Shown here one piece after another: positions 12,485-20,715 of a DNA stretch of 64,000 nucleotides. This DNA is from JAIBJN01 sp963775505 (lineage in GTDB: Bacteria; Actinomycetota; Thermoleophilia; Gaiellales; Gaiellaceae): NCBI GenBank assembly GCA_963775505.1, contig CAVZIL010000011.1:1-64000 (forward strand), given 5' to 3'. The notes beneath the pieces are model-generated. The model did no database searches and was not told where the DNA came from. It worked only from the letters and a program-made list of their open reading frames with translations. The translations under genes and the position numbers were made by a program. Every line of letters begins with the position of its first letter. Within the stretch, counting starts at the first letter, position 1.

Positions 12485-12670
12485 ATGGCAAAGAAGAGCT
12501 TGATCGCGAAGGCAGCCCGCCCGCAGAAGTACAGGACGCGGGCCTACAGCCGGTGCAACCGCTGCGGGCGCCCGCGCGCCGTATACCGCAAGTTCGGCCT
12601 CTGCCGGATCTGCCTGCGCGAGCTCGCGCACGAGGGCTTCATCCCCGGCATGACCAAGTCGAGCTGGTAG
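12485..12670 (+). CDS. rpsN: 30S ribosomal protein S14, zinc-binding type Z
   Basis: 61 residues, the short type Z form. Cysteines 24, 27, 40 and 43 (CNRCG ... CRIC) form the zinc site. It is the only S14 gene seen in this window; a zinc-independent paralogue could exist elsewhere. GAGGAG precedes the ATG. Confidence 0.96.
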   Translation: MAKKSLIAKAARPQKYRTRAYSRCNRCGRPRAVYRKFGLCRICLRELAHEGFIPGMTKSSW

Positions 12671-12683
12671 GGAAGAGGACGCG

Positions 12684-13079
12684 ATGCTGAACGATCCCAT
12701 CTCCGACATGCTGACCAGGATCCGGAACGCCAACCGGGCGCTCCACGAGACGGCCGGGATGCCGGCCTCCCGCGTGAAGGTCGAGATCGCCCGGGTGCTC
12801 AAGGACGAGGGCTACATCAAGGACTACCGCGTCGAGCGCGGCGAGGCGTTCGATACCCTGGTCGTCGAGCTCAAGTACGGGCGGAGCCGCGAGCGCGTCA
12901 TCACCGACCTGCGCCGCGTGTCCAAGCCCGGACGCCGAGTCTACGCCCGCAAGGACCGCCTCCCGCGCGTCCTCGGCGGGATGGGCACGGCGATCATGTC
13001 CACCTCGAGGGGTCTCGTCACGAGCCGGACGGCGCAGGAGCTCGGCGTCGGCGGCGAGGTGCTCTGCTTCGTCTGGTAG
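12684..13079 (+). CDS. rpsH: 30S ribosomal protein S8
   Basis: 131 residues. S8 binds the 16S central domain and often represses the spc operon. MLNDPISDMLTRIRNAN and STSRGLVTSRTAQELGVGGEVLCFVW at the ends are diagnostic. It sits in the usual rpsN-rpsH-rplF order. Confidence 0.96.
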   Translation: MLNDPISDMLTRIRNANRALHETAGMPASRVKVEIARVLKDEGYIKDYRVERGEAFDTLVVELKYGRSRERVITDLRRVSKPGRRVYARKDRLPRVLGGMGTAIMSTSRGLVTSRTAQELGVGGEVLCFVW

Positions 13080-13083
13080 CTGC

Positions 13084-13617
13084 ATGTCGAGAATCGGAAA
13101 CACGCCCATCGACCTTCCCGCCGGCGTCTCGGTGTCGCTCTCGCCTGGCCGCGTGATGGTGAACGGCCCCCTGGGCGAGCTCTCCCAGAACGTCCCCCAG
13201 CGGATCTCGATCGAGCAGCGCGACGGCGAGCTGGTCGTCACGCGCCCGACGGAGCGCGGGGAGGACCGGGCGCTGCACGGGCTCACGCGCTCGCTCGTCG
13301 CGAACATGGTCGAGGGCGTGACGAAGGGCTTCGAGAAGACCCTGGAGATCCAGGGAGTCGGCTACCGGGCGGCCATGCGCGGCGCCGACCTCGAGCTCAA
13401 CGTCGGCTTCTCGCACGCGGTCGTGAAGAAGGCGCCGCAGGGAATCAGCTTCGAGGTGCCCCAGCCGACCCAGATCGTCGTCAAGGGAATCGACAAGCAG
13501 CGGGTCGGACAGGTCGCCGCCGAGGTGCGCGCCGTCCGGCCGCCCGAGCCGTACAAGGGCAAGGGCATCCGCTACGCCGGCGAGTACGTCCGCCGCAAGG
13601 TCGGAAAGCGAGCGTAG
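13084..13617 (+). CDS. rplF: 50S ribosomal protein L6
   Basis: 177 residues. L6 supports the GTPase centre next to the sarcin-ricin loop. MSRIGNTPIDLPAGV and PEPYKGKGIRYAGEYVRRKVGK are typical. A 4-nt gap separates it from rpsH. Confidence 0.96.
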   Translation: MSRIGNTPIDLPAGVSVSLSPGRVMVNGPLGELSQNVPQRISIEQRDGELVVTRPTERGEDRALHGLTRSLVANMVEGVTKGFEKTLEIQGVGYRAAMRGADLELNVGFSHAVVKKAPQGISFEVPQPTQIVVKGIDKQRVGQVAAEVRAVRPPEPYKGKGIRYAGEYVRRKVGKRA

Positions 13618-13622
13618 GAGCG

Positions 13623-13979
13623 ATGGCGACCCTCACAGTCCGCCAGGCCCGCGAGCGCCGCCACCGGCGCGTGCGGGCGAAGATCTCCGGCACGGCCGAG
13701 CGGCCCCGCCTCGTGGTGCACCGCTCCAACCGCGGCATCGAGGCTCAGCTCGTCGACGACGTCGAAGGGAAGACTCTCGCCTACGCGGGCCACCTCGGCG
13801 TCAAAAAGGGCTTCAAGGGCACGAAGAGCGAGCAGGCGGCCGAGGTGGGCAAGCAGCTCGCCGCCGCCGCGAAGACGGCCGGCATCGAGTCCGTCGTCTT
13901 CGACCGCAGCGGCTACCTCTACCACGGCCGCGTGAAGGCGCTCGCCGAGGGCGCGCGCGAAGGAGGACTCAAGTTCTGA
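13623..13979 (+). CDS. rplR: 50S ribosomal protein L18
   Basis: 118 residues. L18 binds 5S rRNA together with L5. RARISGTAERPRL-like (here RAKISGTAERPRLVVHRSN) and VVFDRSGYLYHGRVKALAEGAR are conserved. The stop overlaps the rpsE ATG (TGATG). Confidence 0.96.
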   Translation: MATLTVRQARERRHRRVRAKISGTAERPRLVVHRSNRGIEAQLVDDVEGKTLAYAGHLGVKKGFKGTKSEQAAEVGKQLAAAAKTAGIESVVFDRSGYLYHGRVKALAEGAREGGLKF

Positions 13980-14605
13980 TGGCTATCGACGCCAAGCAGG
14001 TGCGCGAACGCGAGATCGACGCCCGCGAGCTCAAGGAGCGCGTCGTCGAGATCAACCGGGTGGCCAAGGTCGTCAAGGGCGGCCGGCGCTTCTCGTTCAC
14101 AGCGCTGGTCGTGATCGGGGACGAGGTCGACCGCGTCGGCGTCGGCTACGGGAAGGCGCGCGAGGTCCCGCTCGCCATCTCGAAGGCGGTCGACGACGCG
14201 AAGAAGAACCTCTTCCAGGTGCCCAAGCACGGGACGACGATCACCCACGAGGTGCTGGGGCGCTCGGATGCGGCCCGCGTCCTCCTGCGTCCGGCGAGCG
14301 AGGGAACCGGCGTCATCGCGGGCGGCGGCGTCCGCGCCGTGCTCGAGCTCGCCGGCATCCGCGACATCCTGGCGAAGAGCCTCGGCAACCCGAATCCCAT
14401 CAACCTGCTCAAGGCGACGGTGAACGGCCTCAAGAGCCTGCGCCGGCCCGAGGAGGTAGGGCGAATCCGCGGCAAGCGGGTGGAAGACATCCTCTTCCCT
14501 GCCCGGAAGAAGGACGAGGAGCCGGTCGCCGCGGCCGAGCCGGAGGCGGAGGCCGCGACGGAGGCAGCAGACAGTGACCAAGCTGCGGATAACCCAGACG
14601 CGTAG
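13979..14605 (+). CDS. rpsE: 30S ribosomal protein S5
   Basis: 208 residues. S5 helps ensure translational fidelity and forms part of the mRNA entry channel. ELKERVVEINRVAKVVKGGRRF and GTGVIAGGGVRAVLELAGI are hallmarks. The last ~30 residues are an Ala/Glu/Asp-rich tail not found in short S5 proteins. The coding end overlaps the rpmD start by 32 nt. Confidence 0.95.
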   Translation: MAIDAKQVREREIDARELKERVVEINRVAKVVKGGRRFSFTALVVIGDEVDRVGVGYGKAREVPLAISKAVDDAKKNLFQVPKHGTTITHEVLGRSDAARVLLRPASEGTGVIAGGGVRAVLELAGIRDILAKSLGNPNPINLLKATVNGLKSLRRPEEVGRIRGKRVEDILFPARKKDEEPVAAAEPEAEAATEAADSDQAADNPDA

Positions 14606-14753
14606 CCAGATCGGCCAGACCGAGCGCCATCGCGGCACGCTGCGGGCTCTCGGCCTGGGCAAGATCGGCAGGACGACCGAGCGGGAGGACAGCCCGGAGA
14701 CTCTCGGGATGCTCCGCAAGGTCCGGCACCTCGTGAAGGTGGAGGAGGCCTAG
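14574..14753 (+). CDS. rpmD: 50S ribosomal protein L30
   Basis: 59 residues. MTKLRITQTRSQIGQ, RGTLRALGLGKIGRT and the C-terminal MLRKVRHLVKVEE match L30. The GTG start at 14574 lies inside the 3' end of rpsE in another frame, 9 nt after GGAGG, a 32-nt overlap that implies translational coupling. Confidence 0.93.
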   Translation: MTKLRITQTRSQIGQTERHRGTLRALGLGKIGRTTEREDSPETLGMLRKVRHLVKVEEA

Positions 14754-14760
14754 ACACTAA

Positions 14761-15378
14761 ATGGCCGACGAGCAGAAGCAGCCCGAGCAGGAAGACCTGA
14801 CGCTCTCGAACCTGAAGCCCGCGCAGGCCCGGCGAGCCCGCAAGCGGGTCGGCCGCGGCATGGGCTCCGGGAAAGGCCGCTACTCGGGCCGCGGGATCAA
14901 GGGCCAGAAGGCGCGCTCCGGCTCGCACACGATGCGGCCGGGCTTCGAGGGCGGCCAGATGCCGATCTACATGCGGCTCCCCAAGCAGCGCGGTCCGTAC
15001 TCGAAGGACGCGATGCCAATGGGCCCGCACCGCACGCACACTGTGCCGGTCAACGTGCGCGACCTCGAGCGCGTCTTCGACGACGGCGCCGAGGCTACGC
15101 TCGAGGCGATGGTCGAGAAGGGCCTGATCAAGAACACCCGGACGGACGTCAAGGTACTGGGGCAGGGCGAGCTGACGAAGAAGCTCGTCGTCACGGCCCA
15201 CTCGTTCTCGGCGAGCGCGCGCGAGAAGATCGAGGGGGCCGGCGGCTCCGTGACGGCGCTTCGGCCTCCGAGGGAGGCGAAGAGGCGCCGGCGGAAGGCC
15301 GCTGTCGCGGAGACCGCGGACGAGCCCGCAGCCGAGGCGCAGGAACAGGCCGAGGAGCAGGAGGAGACGACCGACTAG
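14761..15378 (+). CDS. rplO: 50S ribosomal protein L15
   Basis: 205 residues, longer than the usual ~145-150. The core has RKRVGRGMGSGKG and GFEGGQMPIYMRLPKQRG. The N-terminus has a short acidic leader and the last ~40 residues are an Arg then Glu/Ala-rich tail. It is followed immediately by secY (TAGATG). Confidence 0.95.
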   Translation: MADEQKQPEQEDLTLSNLKPAQARRARKRVGRGMGSGKGRYSGRGIKGQKARSGSHTMRPGFEGGQMPIYMRLPKQRGPYSKDAMPMGPHRTHTVPVNVRDLERVFDDGAEATLEAMVEKGLIKNTRTDVKVLGQGELTKKLVVTAHSFSASAREKIEGAGGSVTALRPPREAKRRRRKAAVAETADEPAAEAQEQAEEQEETTD

Positions 15379-16632
15379 ATGTTCTCCTGGCTGACGAACG
15401 CGTGGAGGGTCCCGGAGCTACGGCGCCGCCTGCTCTTCACGGCGATGATCCTCGCGCTCTACCGCCTGGGCAGCTGGATCCCGGTCCCCGGCGTCGACCC
15501 CGATCAGATCGAGGCCTACTTCGACCAGCAGCAGGGCACCATCCTCAACCTGCTGAACATCTTCTCGGGGGGCGCGCTCGCGCAGTTCGCCGTGTTCGCG
15601 CTCGGGATCATGCCGTACATCACGGCCTCGATCATCCTGCAGCTGATGACGGTCGTGATCCCGAAGCTGGAGCAGCTCCAGAAGGAGGGGGAGGCCGGCT
15701 ACGCGAAGATCAACCAGTACACGCGCTACCTGACGGTCGTGCTCGCCGCGCTCCAGGCGGCCGGCTACTCGTACCTCTTCAGCCGCCAAGGCGCCCTCGA
15801 GCTCACCGCCGGCCGCTTCGTCCTCATCGTCACCTCGCTGACCGCGGGCACGACGCTCCTCATGTGGATGGGCGAGCTGATCACGAAGCGCGGCGTCGGC
15901 AACGGGATCTCCCTGCTCATCTTCGCCTCGATCCTCGCGGGGCTCCCGGGCGGCCTGCGCGCGTGGTGGGCCGGCGACTCGTTCGAGCGGCTGATGTTCC
16001 CGCTGATCGCGCTCGCGATCATCGTCGCCGTCGTCTTCGTGCAGGAGGGTCAGCGCCGGATCCCGATCCAGTACGCGAAACGGATGGTCGGGCGGCGGAT
16101 GACCGCCGGGGGCTCGACCTACCTGCCTCTGCGCGTGAACATGGCCGGCGTCATCCCGATCATCTTCGCGGCCGCGATCATGGCCTTCCCGCCCACGGTG
16201 GCGCAGTTCTTCCCGCAGACGCAGACCTTCATCAACGAGAACTTCTCGCCGACGGCGGTGCCCTACCTCCTGCTGCAGGGCTTCATGATCGTGATCTTCA
16301 CGTACTTCTACACGGCGGTCCAGTTCAACCCGATCGACCAGGCCGACAACCTGCGCAAGCACGGCGGCTACATCCCCGGCATCAGGCCCGGACCGCCCAC
16401 CGCGCAGTACCTGGACCGCGTGCTCACCCGCCTGACGCTCCCGGGCGCGCTCTACCTCGCGCTCGTGGCGACCCTGCCGACCCTCTTCATCCGTTACGGC
16501 GGCTTCTCCCAGGCGACCTCGGCCGCGCTCGGCGGGACCTCGATCCTCATCGTGGTGGGCGTCGCGCTCGACACCATGCGCCAGATGGAGTCGCAGATGA
16601 TGATGCGCCACTACGAAGGCTTCCTCAGGTAA
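15379..16632 (+). CDS. secY: preprotein translocase subunit SecY
   Basis: 417 residues with about ten membrane spans, the protein-conducting channel of the inner membrane. FSGGALAQFAVFALGIMPYI and the cytoplasmic-loop region RRIPIQYAKRMVG are conserved. Its place between rplO and adk is the standard spc operon order. Confidence 0.97.
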   Translation: MFSWLTNAWRVPELRRRLLFTAMILALYRLGSWIPVPGVDPDQIEAYFDQQQGTILNLLNIFSGGALAQFAVFALGIMPYITASIILQLMTVVIPKLEQLQKEGEAGYAKINQYTRYLTVVLAALQAAGYSYLFSRQGALELTAGRFVLIVTSLTAGTTLLMWMGELITKRGVGNGISLLIFASILAGLPGGLRAWWAGDSFERLMFPLIALAIIVAVVFVQEGQRRIPIQYAKRMVGRRMTAGGSTYLPLRVNMAGVIPIIFAAAIMAFPPTVAQFFPQTQTFINENFSPTAVPYLLLQGFMIVIFTYFYTAVQFNPIDQADNLRKHGGYIPGIRPGPPTAQYLDRVLTRLTLPGALYLALVATLPTLFIRYGGFSQATSAALGGTSILIVVGVALDTMRQMESQMMMRHYEGFLR

Positions 16633-16636
16633 CTCC

Positions 16637-17221
16637 GTGGCCCTCGACATCGTCATCCTCGGCCCGCCGGGGGCCGGCAAGGGCACCCAGGGCAAGCTCA
16701 TCGCCGCCGAGGCCGGGATCCCGCACATCAACACCGGCGACATGTTCCGTGCCGAGTGCGCCGCCGGGACCCAGCTGGGCGAGCGGGTGAAGGCGATCCT
16801 CGACGCCGGCGATCTGGTGCCCGACGAGCTGACGATCGAGGTCGTGCGCGCGCGCCTCGACCAGGACGACACCGCGAACGGCTTCATCCTGGACGGGTTT
16901 CCCCGGACGCTCGCGCAGGCGGAGGCCCTGGACCGGGTGCTCGAGGAAATCGACCGGGGAGAGCTCTCGGCGGTCCTCGACTTCGAGCTTCCCGACGAGC
17001 TCACCAAGCAGCGCCTGCTCGGCCGGGCCGCGGTGGAGGGCCGCAGCGACGACCTTCCGGACCGGATCCAGCACCGGCTCGACGTCTACCACGAGAAGAC
17101 CGAGCCGCTCGTCGAGTACTACCGGACCCGGGGGCTGCTCGTTCCCATCCATGCCGACCGCTCCGTCGAGGACGTCTTCGCGGAGGTCCAGGACGCGCTC
17201 GAGGCGGCCTCCACCCGATGA
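16637..17221 (+). CDS. adk: adenylate kinase, short form
   Basis: 194 residues. It interconverts ATP, ADP and AMP. The P-loop GPPGAGKGT spans residues 9-17 and DGFPRTLAQA is the AMP-site motif. The lid is short (GRAAVEGRSDDLPDRIQHRL) and lacks the four cysteines of zinc-type enzymes. GTG start; the TGA stop overlaps the map ATG. Confidence 0.96.
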   Translation: MALDIVILGPPGAGKGTQGKLIAAEAGIPHINTGDMFRAECAAGTQLGERVKAILDAGDLVPDELTIEVVRARLDQDDTANGFILDGFPRTLAQAEALDRVLEEIDRGELSAVLDFELPDELTKQRLLGRAAVEGRSDDLPDRIQHRLDVYHEKTEPLVEYYRTRGLLVPIHADRSVEDVFAEVQDALEAASTR

Positions 17222-17973
17222 TCATCAGGAAGTCGAAGGATGAGATCGAGGTCATGAGCCGCGCCGGCGGCGTCGTCGCGAGCACGCTGGCCCTGCTCGG
17301 CGAGCTCGCCAGGCCCGGGGTCACCACGGCCGAGCTGAACGAGGCGGCGGAGAGCCACATCCGCTCCAAGGGCGGCGTCCCGACCTTCAAGGGCTACCGC
17401 GGCTTCCCGGCCGCCATCTGCACGTCTCCGAACTCGATGGTCGTCCACGGCATCCCGGGCTCGTACGCCCTCGAGAAGGGAGACCTCCTCTCGGTCGACG
17501 TCGGCGTCACGCTCGACGGCTTCGTCGCCGACTCCGCCTACACGTTCGCCGTCGGCGAGGTCGACGACGAGGCCGAGCGGCTGCTCGAGGTCTGCCAGGC
17601 GGCGCTCGCTGCCGGCATCGAGCAGGCCCGCGCCGGCAACCACGTCCACGACATCTCGGCCGCCGTCCAGCGCACGACCGAGGCCGCAGGCTTCTCGGTC
17701 GTCCGCTCGCTTGTCGGCCACGGGATCGGGCGCTCGATGCACGAGGAGCCTCAGGTGCCGAACTTCGGCGAGCCCGGGAATGGCCCCCTGCTCCAGCCCG
17801 GCATGACGCTCGCGATCGAGCCGATGATCAACGCCGGCGGCCCCGACGTGTGGATGGCCGACGACCGCTGGTCGATCTCGACCGACGACGACTCGCTCTC
17901 CGCGCACTTCGAGCACACCGTGGCGATCACCGACAACGGCCCCCTCGTCCTCACGAAAGCGAGGAGCGGATGA
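17218..17973 (+). CDS. map: methionine aminopeptidase, type I
   Basis: 251 residues. It removes initiator methionine. Metal ligands are visible: Asp in DVGVTLDGFVADSAY (two), His in GHGIGRSMHE, Glu in AIEPM and Glu in FEHT. ATG at 17218 overlaps the adk stop. Its own stop overlaps the ATG of a small junction ORF. infA normally follows here and is not found. Confidence 0.96.
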   Translation: MIIRKSKDEIEVMSRAGGVVASTLALLGELARPGVTTAELNEAAESHIRSKGGVPTFKGYRGFPAAICTSPNSMVVHGIPGSYALEKGDLLSVDVGVTLDGFVADSAYTFAVGEVDDEAERLLEVCQAALAAGIEQARAGNHVHDISAAVQRTTEAAGFSVVRSLVGHGIGRSMHEEPQVPNFGEPGNGPLLQPGMTLAIEPMINAGGPDVWMADDRWSISTDDDSLSAHFEHTVAITDNGPLVLTKARSG

Positions 17974-18050
17974 CCCCCTTTGCTACGATGCACGGTCGCG
18001 GCTCGTCCGCGCTTTCGCGTGGATGCCGCGCTACCCCCGAACTCTCATGA
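17970..18050 (+). repeat. hairpin junction element with 26-codon ORF (map/rpmJ)
   Basis: The map stop forms ATGA with an ATG at 17970. The frame (begins MTPFATMHGRGSSALS) runs to a TGA at 18048-18050 that forms ATGA with the rpmJ start, so both ends are classic coupling overlaps. The middle (17997-18030) folds as CGCGGC / GCCGCG around CCGCGC / GCGTGG. A TACGAT at 17984-17989 could act as an internal -10. The ATGA at both ends may be a short target duplication. Confidence 0.45.
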
Positions 18051-18160
18051 AGGTACGTCCGTCCGTCAAGCCGATGTGTGACCGCTGCCGCGTGATCAAG
18101 CGGCACGGCAAGGTGCTGGTCATCTGCTCGAACCCGCGGCACAAGCAGCGGCAGGGCTAG
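18047..18160 (+). CDS. rpmJ: 50S ribosomal protein L36
   Basis: 37 residues: MKVRPSVKPMCDRC at the start and CSNPRHKQRQG at the end. Zinc ligands Cys11, Cys14, Cys27 and His32 are present. It lies between map and rpsM as in most actinobacteria, but without infA before it. Confidence 0.95.
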   Translation: MKVRPSVKPMCDRCRVIKRHGKVLVICSNPRHKQRQG

Positions 18161-18176
18161 GAGCGAAGGAGAAGAG

Positions 18177-18554
18177 TTGGCTCGAATTGCAGGAGTGAAC
18201 CTCCCCCGCGAGAAGCGCCTCGAGGTGGCACTGACGTACATCTACGGGATCGGCCGGTCGACGGCGCAGCGGATCTGCGTCGACCTCGACCTCGCCTACG
18301 ACGAGAAGGTACGCGACCTCACGGACGAGGAGATCACGAAGCTCCGCACGTACATCGACACGAACCTCGAGGTCGAGGGTGAGCTGCGCCGGGAGCGCTC
18401 CCAGGCGATCAAGCGCCTGCAGGAGATCGGCGCCTACCGCGGCATCCGACATCGCCGCGGGCTGCCCGTGAACGGCCAGCGGACGAAGACGAACGCACGC
18501 ACCCGCAAGGGCCCGAAGAAGACCGTCGGCCGCGGCAAGAAGGCGAAGGTCTAG
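18177..18554 (+). CDS. rpsM: 30S ribosomal protein S13
   Basis: 125 residues. S13 contacts the P-site tRNA and bridges to the 50S. ARIAGVNLPREKRLEVALTY and GIRHRRGLPVNGQRTKTNAR are diagnostic. The TTG start at 18177 is preceded by AAGGAGAAG. Confidence 0.96.
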   Translation: MARIAGVNLPREKRLEVALTYIYGIGRSTAQRICVDLDLAYDEKVRDLTDEEITKLRTYIDTNLEVEGELRRERSQAIKRLQEIGAYRGIRHRRGLPVNGQRTKTNARTRKGPKKTVGRGKKAKV

Positions 18555-18557
18555 CCG

Positions 18558-18959
18558 TTGGCTCCTCCTCGGAAGCAGTCCAAGGGCCGCGCGCGCCGCC
18601 GGGTGAAGAAGAACATCGCCATCGGCCAGGCGCACATCAAGACGTCCTTCAACAACACGATCGTGAGCCTCACCGACAAGGAGGGGAACGTCATCGCCTG
18701 GGAGAGCTCCGGCTCCGCCGGCTTCAAGGGCTCCCGGAAGTCGACGCCGTTCGCCGCCCAGGTGACCGCCGACTCCTGCGCCCGCAAGGGCATGGAGCAC
18801 GGCCTCCAGAAGGTCGAGGTGTTCGTCAAGGGCCCGGGCTCCGGGCGCGAGACGGCCATCCGCTCCCTCCAGGCCGCGGGGCTGGAGATCCTCGGCGTGA
18901 AGGACGTCTCCCCACAGGCCCACAACGGCGTCCGGCCGAAGAAGAGGAGGCGAGTCTAA
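18558..18959 (+). CDS. rpsK: 30S ribosomal protein S11
   Basis: 133 residues. S11 shapes the platform at the E site. HIKTSFNNTIVSLTDKEGN and GPGSGRETAIRSLQAAGLEI are typical. TTG start 3 nt after rpsM. Its TAA stop overlaps the ATG of the second 168-nt junction element. Confidence 0.96.
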   Translation: MAPPRKQSKGRARRRVKKNIAIGQAHIKTSFNNTIVSLTDKEGNVIAWESSGSAGFKGSRKSTPFAAQVTADSCARKGMEHGLQKVEVFVKGPGSGRETAIRSLQAAGLEILGVKDVSPQAHNGVRPKKRRRV

Positions 18960-19128
18960 TGGCGACCCCCTACCGTCCATCTCGCACTCTCGGCTCGGCT
19001 GCAAAGCGTCGCCTCGCGGCGTCCTCGGTTGCGCCCGTAGCCTCCGGCTACGAGCGCGCCCTGCGTCCTAGCGACGCTCGCTTTTCGCCGTCCGAGAGCA
19101 CGATCTGCCCGGCAGGTGATCGCTAGTG
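18957..19128 (+). mobile_element. 168-nt palindromic junction element, copy 2, with TARTG duplication (rpsK/rpsD)
   Basis: The element is bounded by TAATG (18957-18961) on the left and TAGTG (19124-19128) on the right. This fits duplication of an ancestral rpsK stop / rpsD start overlap. The ends just inside pair as GCGACCCCCTACCG with CGGCAGGTGATCGC (11 of 14). Inside lie the same nested pairs as copy 1: CTCTCGG / CCGAGAG, AAAGC / GCTTT and the central CGTAGCC / GGCTACG. Both rpsK and rpsD remain intact. Confidence 0.7.
18959..19126 (+). CDS. 55-aa junction ORF, copy 2 (possibly translated)
   Basis: ATG at 18959 overlaps the rpsK TAA, and the TAG at 19124-19126 overlaps the rpsD GTG by one base. 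The ORF has exactly the same length as the one at 4802. It shares LAASSVAPVASGYER and other blocks (about 76% identical residues by hand). Lack of third-position bias between copies argues that the nucleic-acid structure and an uninterrupted frame are what is kept. Confidence 0.4.
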   Translation: MATPYRPSRTLGSAAKRRLAASSVAPVASGYERALRPSDARFSPSESTICPAGDR

Positions 19129-19746
19129 GCGCGCCCTCTGGGCCCCAAGTGCAAGCTCTGCCGCCGCGAGGGCATGAAGCTCTTCTTGAAGGGCGAGCGC
19201 TGCTTGACCGAGAAGTGCGCCGTCGAGCGCCGCAGCTACCCGCCGGGAGAACACGGGCGCGGCCGCATCAAGCAGTCGGAGTACCTGCTCCAGCTCCGCG
19301 AGAAGCAGAAGGCGCGCCGCTTCTACGGGCTGCTGGAGCGGCAGTTCCGCAACTACTACGAGAAGGCCGCGAAGCGGTCGGGGATCACGGGCGAGGAGCT
19401 CCTGCGCATGCTCGAGACGCGCCTCGACAACGTCGTCTACCGCCTCGGCTTCGCCGCCTCCCGCGCCCAGGCGCGCCAGCTCATCCGCCACGGCCACTTC
19501 CAGGTGAACGGCCGGCGGGTGAACATCCCGAGCTTCCAGGTGAAGCCGGACGACGTCGTTGCGCTCAAGCCCGGGAGCCCCGCCGAGCAGGTCGTCCGGG
19601 ACGCCACCGACCTGACGGCCTCGGTCGCCCCGTGGCTCCAGGCCGACCACGACAACCTCACGGGCAAGGTCTTGAAGCTCCCCGATCGGTCGGACATCGA
19701 CACGCCGGTCCAGGAGCAGCTCATCGTCGAGCTCTACTCGAAGTAG
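19126..19746 (+). CDS. rpsD: 30S ribosomal protein S4, zinc-binding form
   Basis: 206 residues. S4 nucleates 30S assembly. Four cysteines (Cys9, Cys12, Cys26, Cys31) near the N-terminus make this a zinc-type S4. The S4 RNA-binding domain is around residues 95-155 (RLDNVVYRLGFAASRAQARQ). The GTG start overlaps the stop of the junction ORF and is probably the mutated copy of an ancestral ATG. Confidence 0.96.
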   Translation: MARPLGPKCKLCRREGMKLFLKGERCLTEKCAVERRSYPPGEHGRGRIKQSEYLLQLREKQKARRFYGLLERQFRNYYEKAAKRSGITGEELLRMLETRLDNVVYRLGFAASRAQARQLIRHGHFQVNGRRVNIPSFQVKPDDVVALKPGSPAEQVVRDATDLTASVAPWLQADHDNLTGKVLKLPDRSDIDTPVQEQLIVELYSK

Positions 19747-19755
19747 AAAGGAAGC

Positions 19756-20715
19756 ATGGCCACCAGAACGTCGCTCATGGATTTCCAGGTGCCCCGGATC
19801 ACCCACGAGGAGGTGACGGAGGAGCGCGGCATCTTCGTGATCGAGCCGCTCGACCGCGGCTTCGGCTACACGTTCGGGAACTCGCTCCGCCGCGTGCTCC
19901 TCTCCTCGCTCGAGGGCGCCGCCGTGACCTCGGTGAAGATCGAAGGCGTCGCGCACGAGTTCACGACCCTGAAGGGCGTGCGCGAGGACGTCACCGACGT
20001 CATCCTCAACTTGAAGAACCTCGTCTGCCTTCTGCACGGCGAGTCGCCCGAGGTCGAAGTGCGGCTCGAGAAGAAGGGCCCGGGGGTCGTGAAGGCATCC
20101 GACATCGAGGCGCCGGCCGACCTCGAGATCCTCAATCCGGACCTCGAGATCGCCAACCTCTCCGACAAGGGCCGCCTCGAGGTCACGCTCACGATCGGCC
20201 GCGGCCGCGGCTACGTTCCGGCCGAGCTGAACCGTGGGCCCGAGCACACGATCGGCGTCATCCCCGTCGACTCGATCTTCTCACCCGTTCGCCGCGTCGC
20301 GTACGAGGTCGAGGCCGCCCGTGTCGGGCAGCGCACCGACTACGACAAGCTGACGCTGGACGTGACCACTGACGGCTCCGTGAGCCCCCGCGACGCGATC
20401 GCCGAGGCTGCGGAGATCCTCATCCGCCAGCTCGCGATCTTCACGGACATCAACATGATGGACGTGCGCGGCGAGCCGGCCGAGCCCGAGGCCGACGCCC
20501 CGCAGGCGCACGGGATGGAGAACTTCCCGATCGAGGAGCTCGAGCTCGGCGTCCGCAGCTACAACTGCCTCAAGCGCGTCGGCATCGAGACGATCGGCGA
20601 TCTCGTCTCCAAGACGGAGCCCGAGCTGGCGGCGATCCCGAACTTCGGCAAGAAGTCGATCGAGGAGGTCCGCGAGACCCTCCAGGCCCACGGGCTGACC
20701 CTCAGGGACGAGTGA
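19756..20715 (+). CDS. rpoA: RNA polymerase subunit alpha
   Basis: 319 residues. The N-terminal dimerisation domain (GFGYTFGNSLRRVLLSSLEGAAV) spans about residues 1-235. A Pro/Glu/Ala linker follows, then the C-terminal DNA- and activator-binding domain (IEELELGVRSYNCLKRVGIETIGDL) to the end. A weak GAAAGGAAG precedes the ATG. It abuts rplQ. Confidence 0.97.
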   Translation: MATRTSLMDFQVPRITHEEVTEERGIFVIEPLDRGFGYTFGNSLRRVLLSSLEGAAVTSVKIEGVAHEFTTLKGVREDVTDVILNLKNLVCLLHGESPEVEVRLEKKGPGVVKASDIEAPADLEILNPDLEIANLSDKGRLEVTLTIGRGRGYVPAELNRGPEHTIGVIPVDSIFSPVRRVAYEVEAARVGQRTDYDKLTLDVTTDGSVSPRDAIAEAAEILIRQLAIFTDINMMDVRGEPAEPEADAPQAHGMENFPIEELELGVRSYNCLKRVGIETIGDLVSKTEPELAAIPNFGKKSIEEVRETLQAHGLTLRDE

